A stretch of 13,514 bases of DNA from Candidatus Doudnabacteria bacterium (GTDB lineage: Bacteria; Patescibacteriota; Doudnabacteria; UBA920). The translations under genes and the position numbers were made by a program. The stretch is taken from contig CAIWKW010000024.1 of NCBI GenBank assembly GCA_903913365.1, positions 1 through 13,514 on the forward strand, in the 5' to 3' direction. The notes under the pieces are model-generated. The model did not search any database. It worked only from the letters and a program-made list of their open reading frames with translations, and was not told the DNA's origin. Position 1 is the stretch's first letter, and every line of letters begins with the position of its first letter. This document shows, piece after piece, positions 12,516 to 13,514 of this stretch.

Positions 12516-12537
12516 AAAAAAACCGCCTTTAGCGGTT
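12516..12537 (-). terminator. Minus-strand terminator, copy 2 (for tRNA-Pro transcript)
   Basis: On the minus strand AACCGC-TAAAG-GCGGTT is followed by five or more T, about 190 bases beyond tRNA-Pro. It is the first clear intrinsic terminator downstream of that tRNA. Confidence 0.7.
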
Positions 12538-12567
12538 ATTTTAATTATTTAAATTTTGTAAAACGTT

Positions 12568-12720
12568 TGGCGTAAGCCAGCCGTAGCCCGAAGGATGTAT
12601 AGTGTAGAAGCCCGCCTTCGTCAGACTTCGGCGCGCAGCCTTCGCTTGTATTTTCAATTTATCATTATTCAAGCTTCGATAAATTTGATATTGGCGTAAG
12701 CCAGCCGTAGCTTTAGCGAA
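12568..12720. repeat. Dispersed repeats beside tRNA-Pro
   Basis: TGGCGTAAGCCAGCCGTAGC occurs twice (12568 and 12692) and inverted near tRNA-Gly (335-355). The 36-base unit 12610-12645 matches 402-437 inverted. Read on the minus strand these give the SFAKATAG-type peptide in a frame that also crosses tRNA-Pro, so that frame is not a gene. Confidence 0.78.
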
Positions 12721-12723
12721 GGA

Positions 12724-12797
12724 TGGTCGGGCTGCTGGGAATTGAACCCAGTCTACCTGCTCCCAAAGCAGGCGTACTACCGGTATACGACAGCCCG
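12724..12797 (-). tRNA. tRNA-Pro (anticodon TGG), CCA encoded
   Basis: On the minus strand the acceptor CGGGCTG (12797-12791) pairs with CAGCCCG (12734-12728). The anticodon stem CCTGC/GCAGG encloses TTTGGGA, with TGG at 12765-12763. The T arm CTGGG/CCCAG has the loop TTCAATT. Discriminator A and an encoded CCA close the 3' end (12727-12724). UGG reads CCN proline codons. A consensus promoter lies just upstream on the same strand. Confidence 0.97.
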
Positions 12798-12814
12798 TAA
12801 TAACATTACGATTG

Positions 12815-12843
12815 ATTTTATCATTTAAATGTAATAATGGCAA
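12815..12843 (-). promoter_or_regulatory. Promoter for tRNA-Pro
   Basis: On the minus strand TTGCCA (12843-12838), 17 bases, TAAAAT (12820-12815). The start would fall about 10 bases before the tRNA. Confidence 0.65.
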
Positions 12844-12901
12844 CGTATGTACATTGATAAAACAATAATCAACCATAAGCAATAAGAGCAGGTTCAAAGC
12901 C

Positions 12902-13036
12902 TTCTCCCCTGGCAAGGGGAGATGTCCAGACTTTTGACTGAGAACAACCTTTGATAAAAGTCTGGACAGAGAGGTCGAAACCCAGCATTTTACTCATCTG
13001 CCCTAAAGGGCATATTCTCCTAAAAGGAGAAGATGG
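12902..13036. repeat. Inverted-repeat cluster
   Basis: The centre is a perfect 12-base inverted repeat, GTCCAGACTTTT (12924-12935) and its complement at 12956-12967. It is flanked by hairpins CTCCCCTGGCAAGGGGAG on the left and TGCCCTAAAGGGCA and TTCTCCTAAAAGGAGAA on the right. Probably another composite palindromic element; no gene. Confidence 0.65.
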
Positions 13037-13124
13037 AACTCAAACTTCACTTCTCTTTGTGTAGTTTGCCGATTTATCGGCTTTTCACCAGAATCAAAAA
13101 AACATAAATTTGTCCAAAAACCGC

Positions 13125-13153
13125 TTTACAAACAAGGGAATATATATTATAAT
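13125..13153 (+). promoter_or_regulatory. Strong promoter, no protein gene downstream
   Basis: TTTACA (13125-13130), exactly 17 bases, then TATAAT (13148-13153). It is one of the best promoter matches in the window, yet only a 16-codon frame (13193-13243) and a hairpin follow. Confidence 0.7.
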
Positions 13154-13159
13154 ACCAAA

Positions 13160-13294
13160 GTTATACACGGACCAACCTTAAATATCCACATAATGCTGTT
13201 AAAAACGTTAAATTTAACAATAAAAGTCAGGGAAAGCTTGTAAGCTATTTAAGCCTTAAATAAGGCTTAAATTACAACTTTTCCCTGGCTTTTT
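13160..13294 (+). ncRNA. Candidate small RNA or attenuated leader
   Basis: Bounded by the promoter at 13125-13153 and the hairpin terminator ending at 13294, this would be a transcript of about 135 bases. It contains a possible 16-codon frame, ATG at 13193 to TAA at 13241-13243, with five leucine codons, whose end overlaps the terminator stem. I recognise no RNA family. It may be a small RNA or the leader of a gene beyond the window. Confidence 0.35.
13225..13294 (+). terminator. Long hairpin terminator
   Basis: Outer 19-base arms 13225-13243 and 13272-13290 pair at 18 positions (two G-U). The inner arms TTTAAGCCTT/AAGGCTTAAA (13248-13257/13262-13271) are perfect with an AAAT loop. CTGGCTTTTT ends the stem. 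Confidence 0.8.
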
Positions 13295-13514
13295 GCGTGG
13301 CAAGTGAGTTAACTTTTAAAAAGAGCCATTTTTTGTAACAATAACCAAAGCTGGCCGTCTCGTACTGTGTAAGCTAGTTCTAAGTAAAAAGCATAGAAAC
13401 TAAACCTATTTCCTGGTAAAATTTAAAACCCTTGAAGACGGTCTTCAAGGGAATTCGTAGAATGACGTCATTTTGAGACCGTAAGTTGAATAGTTTCATA
13501 AATAAGCAATTTTG
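13295..13514. other. Gene-free window end with one perfect palindrome
   Basis: No reading frame or RNA gene is recognised here. The one structure is CCCTTGAAGAC-G-GTCTTCAAGGG at 13429-13451, 11-base arms around a single base. It could be a protein-binding site or another short repeat. Confidence 0.5.

Noticed and set aside
12541..12915. 124-codon minus-strand frame with SFAKATAG
   Set aside because: It crosses tRNA-Pro and dispersed repeats; no domain is recognisable.
12902..13036. CRISPR array
   Set aside because: The repeats are palindromic hairpins with differing sequences, not regularly spaced direct repeats; no cas gene in the window.
13155..13195. Possible replication origin with DnaA boxes (TTATACACG, ATATCCACA)
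   Set aside because: Only two imperfect boxes and no dnaA, dnaN or cluster; AT-rich DNA gives such matches by chance.

Overview
The window looks like a piece of a small-genome bacterium of the Candidate Phyla Radiation (Patescibacteria, Parcubacteria-like). The grounds are indirect. The genes are AT-rich with AAA/GAA/TTT-biased codons, and most starts lack a clear Shine-Dalgarno site. A stand-alone four-helix-bundle (S23/IVP-type) gene sits among sugar-phosphate genes. Short palindromic repeats pack nearly every gap and enter coding sequences in frame, giving peptide signatures such as LRQGYGGQ and, in a non-coding frame, SFAKATAG, which I associate with such genomes. TGA is used as a stop, so the recoded UGA=Gly lineages are unlikely. 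No taxonomic marker gene is present, so the phylum is an inference.

Layout. 1-555: a possible edge gene on the minus strand, tRNA-Gly(TCC) with promoter and terminator, then repeat-rich DNA that duplicates the tRNA 3' end. 555-2025: a polytopic membrane protein and a small membrane-anchored transglutaminase-like protein. 2022-3396: metK (SAM synthetase) behind its own promoter and a SAM-I-clan riboswitch. 3395-3790: repeat-filled gap. 3795-8641: a co-directional run of a small coiled-coil protein (probably leaderless mRNA), transketolase, class II fructose-1,6-bisphosphatase (GlpX), a four-helix-bundle protein and class I fructose-bisphosphate aldolase. 8786-10872: a LOG-family nucleotide phosphoribohydrolase, transaldolase and a stand-alone Smr-domain protein, each gap holding a long inverted repeat. 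11162-12270: a GC-rich sugar phosphate isomerase/epimerase with its own promoter, Shine-Dalgarno site and terminator, probably acquired horizontally. 12271-13514: repeats, tRNA-Pro(TGG) on the minus strand, and a promoter-hairpin-terminator unit that may be a small RNA.

How it fits together. Transketolase, transaldolase, aldolase and fructose bisphosphatase together interconvert triose phosphates, fructose-6-P, erythrose-4-P, sedoheptulose-7-P and pentose phosphates. This is a compact non-oxidative pentose-phosphate/gluconeogenic module that could supply ribose-5-P for nucleotides. metK is separately regulated by its product.

Most striking are (i) the SAM riboswitch with a minimal P2 helix and no room for the usual kink-turn and pseudoknot, and (ii) several families of palindromic miniature repeats. 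Members fill the gaps, nest in one another, abut a stop codon, and sit as whole-codon insertions in tkt (20 and 43 codons) and glpX (about 26 codons), with a smaller tandem repeat in tal.
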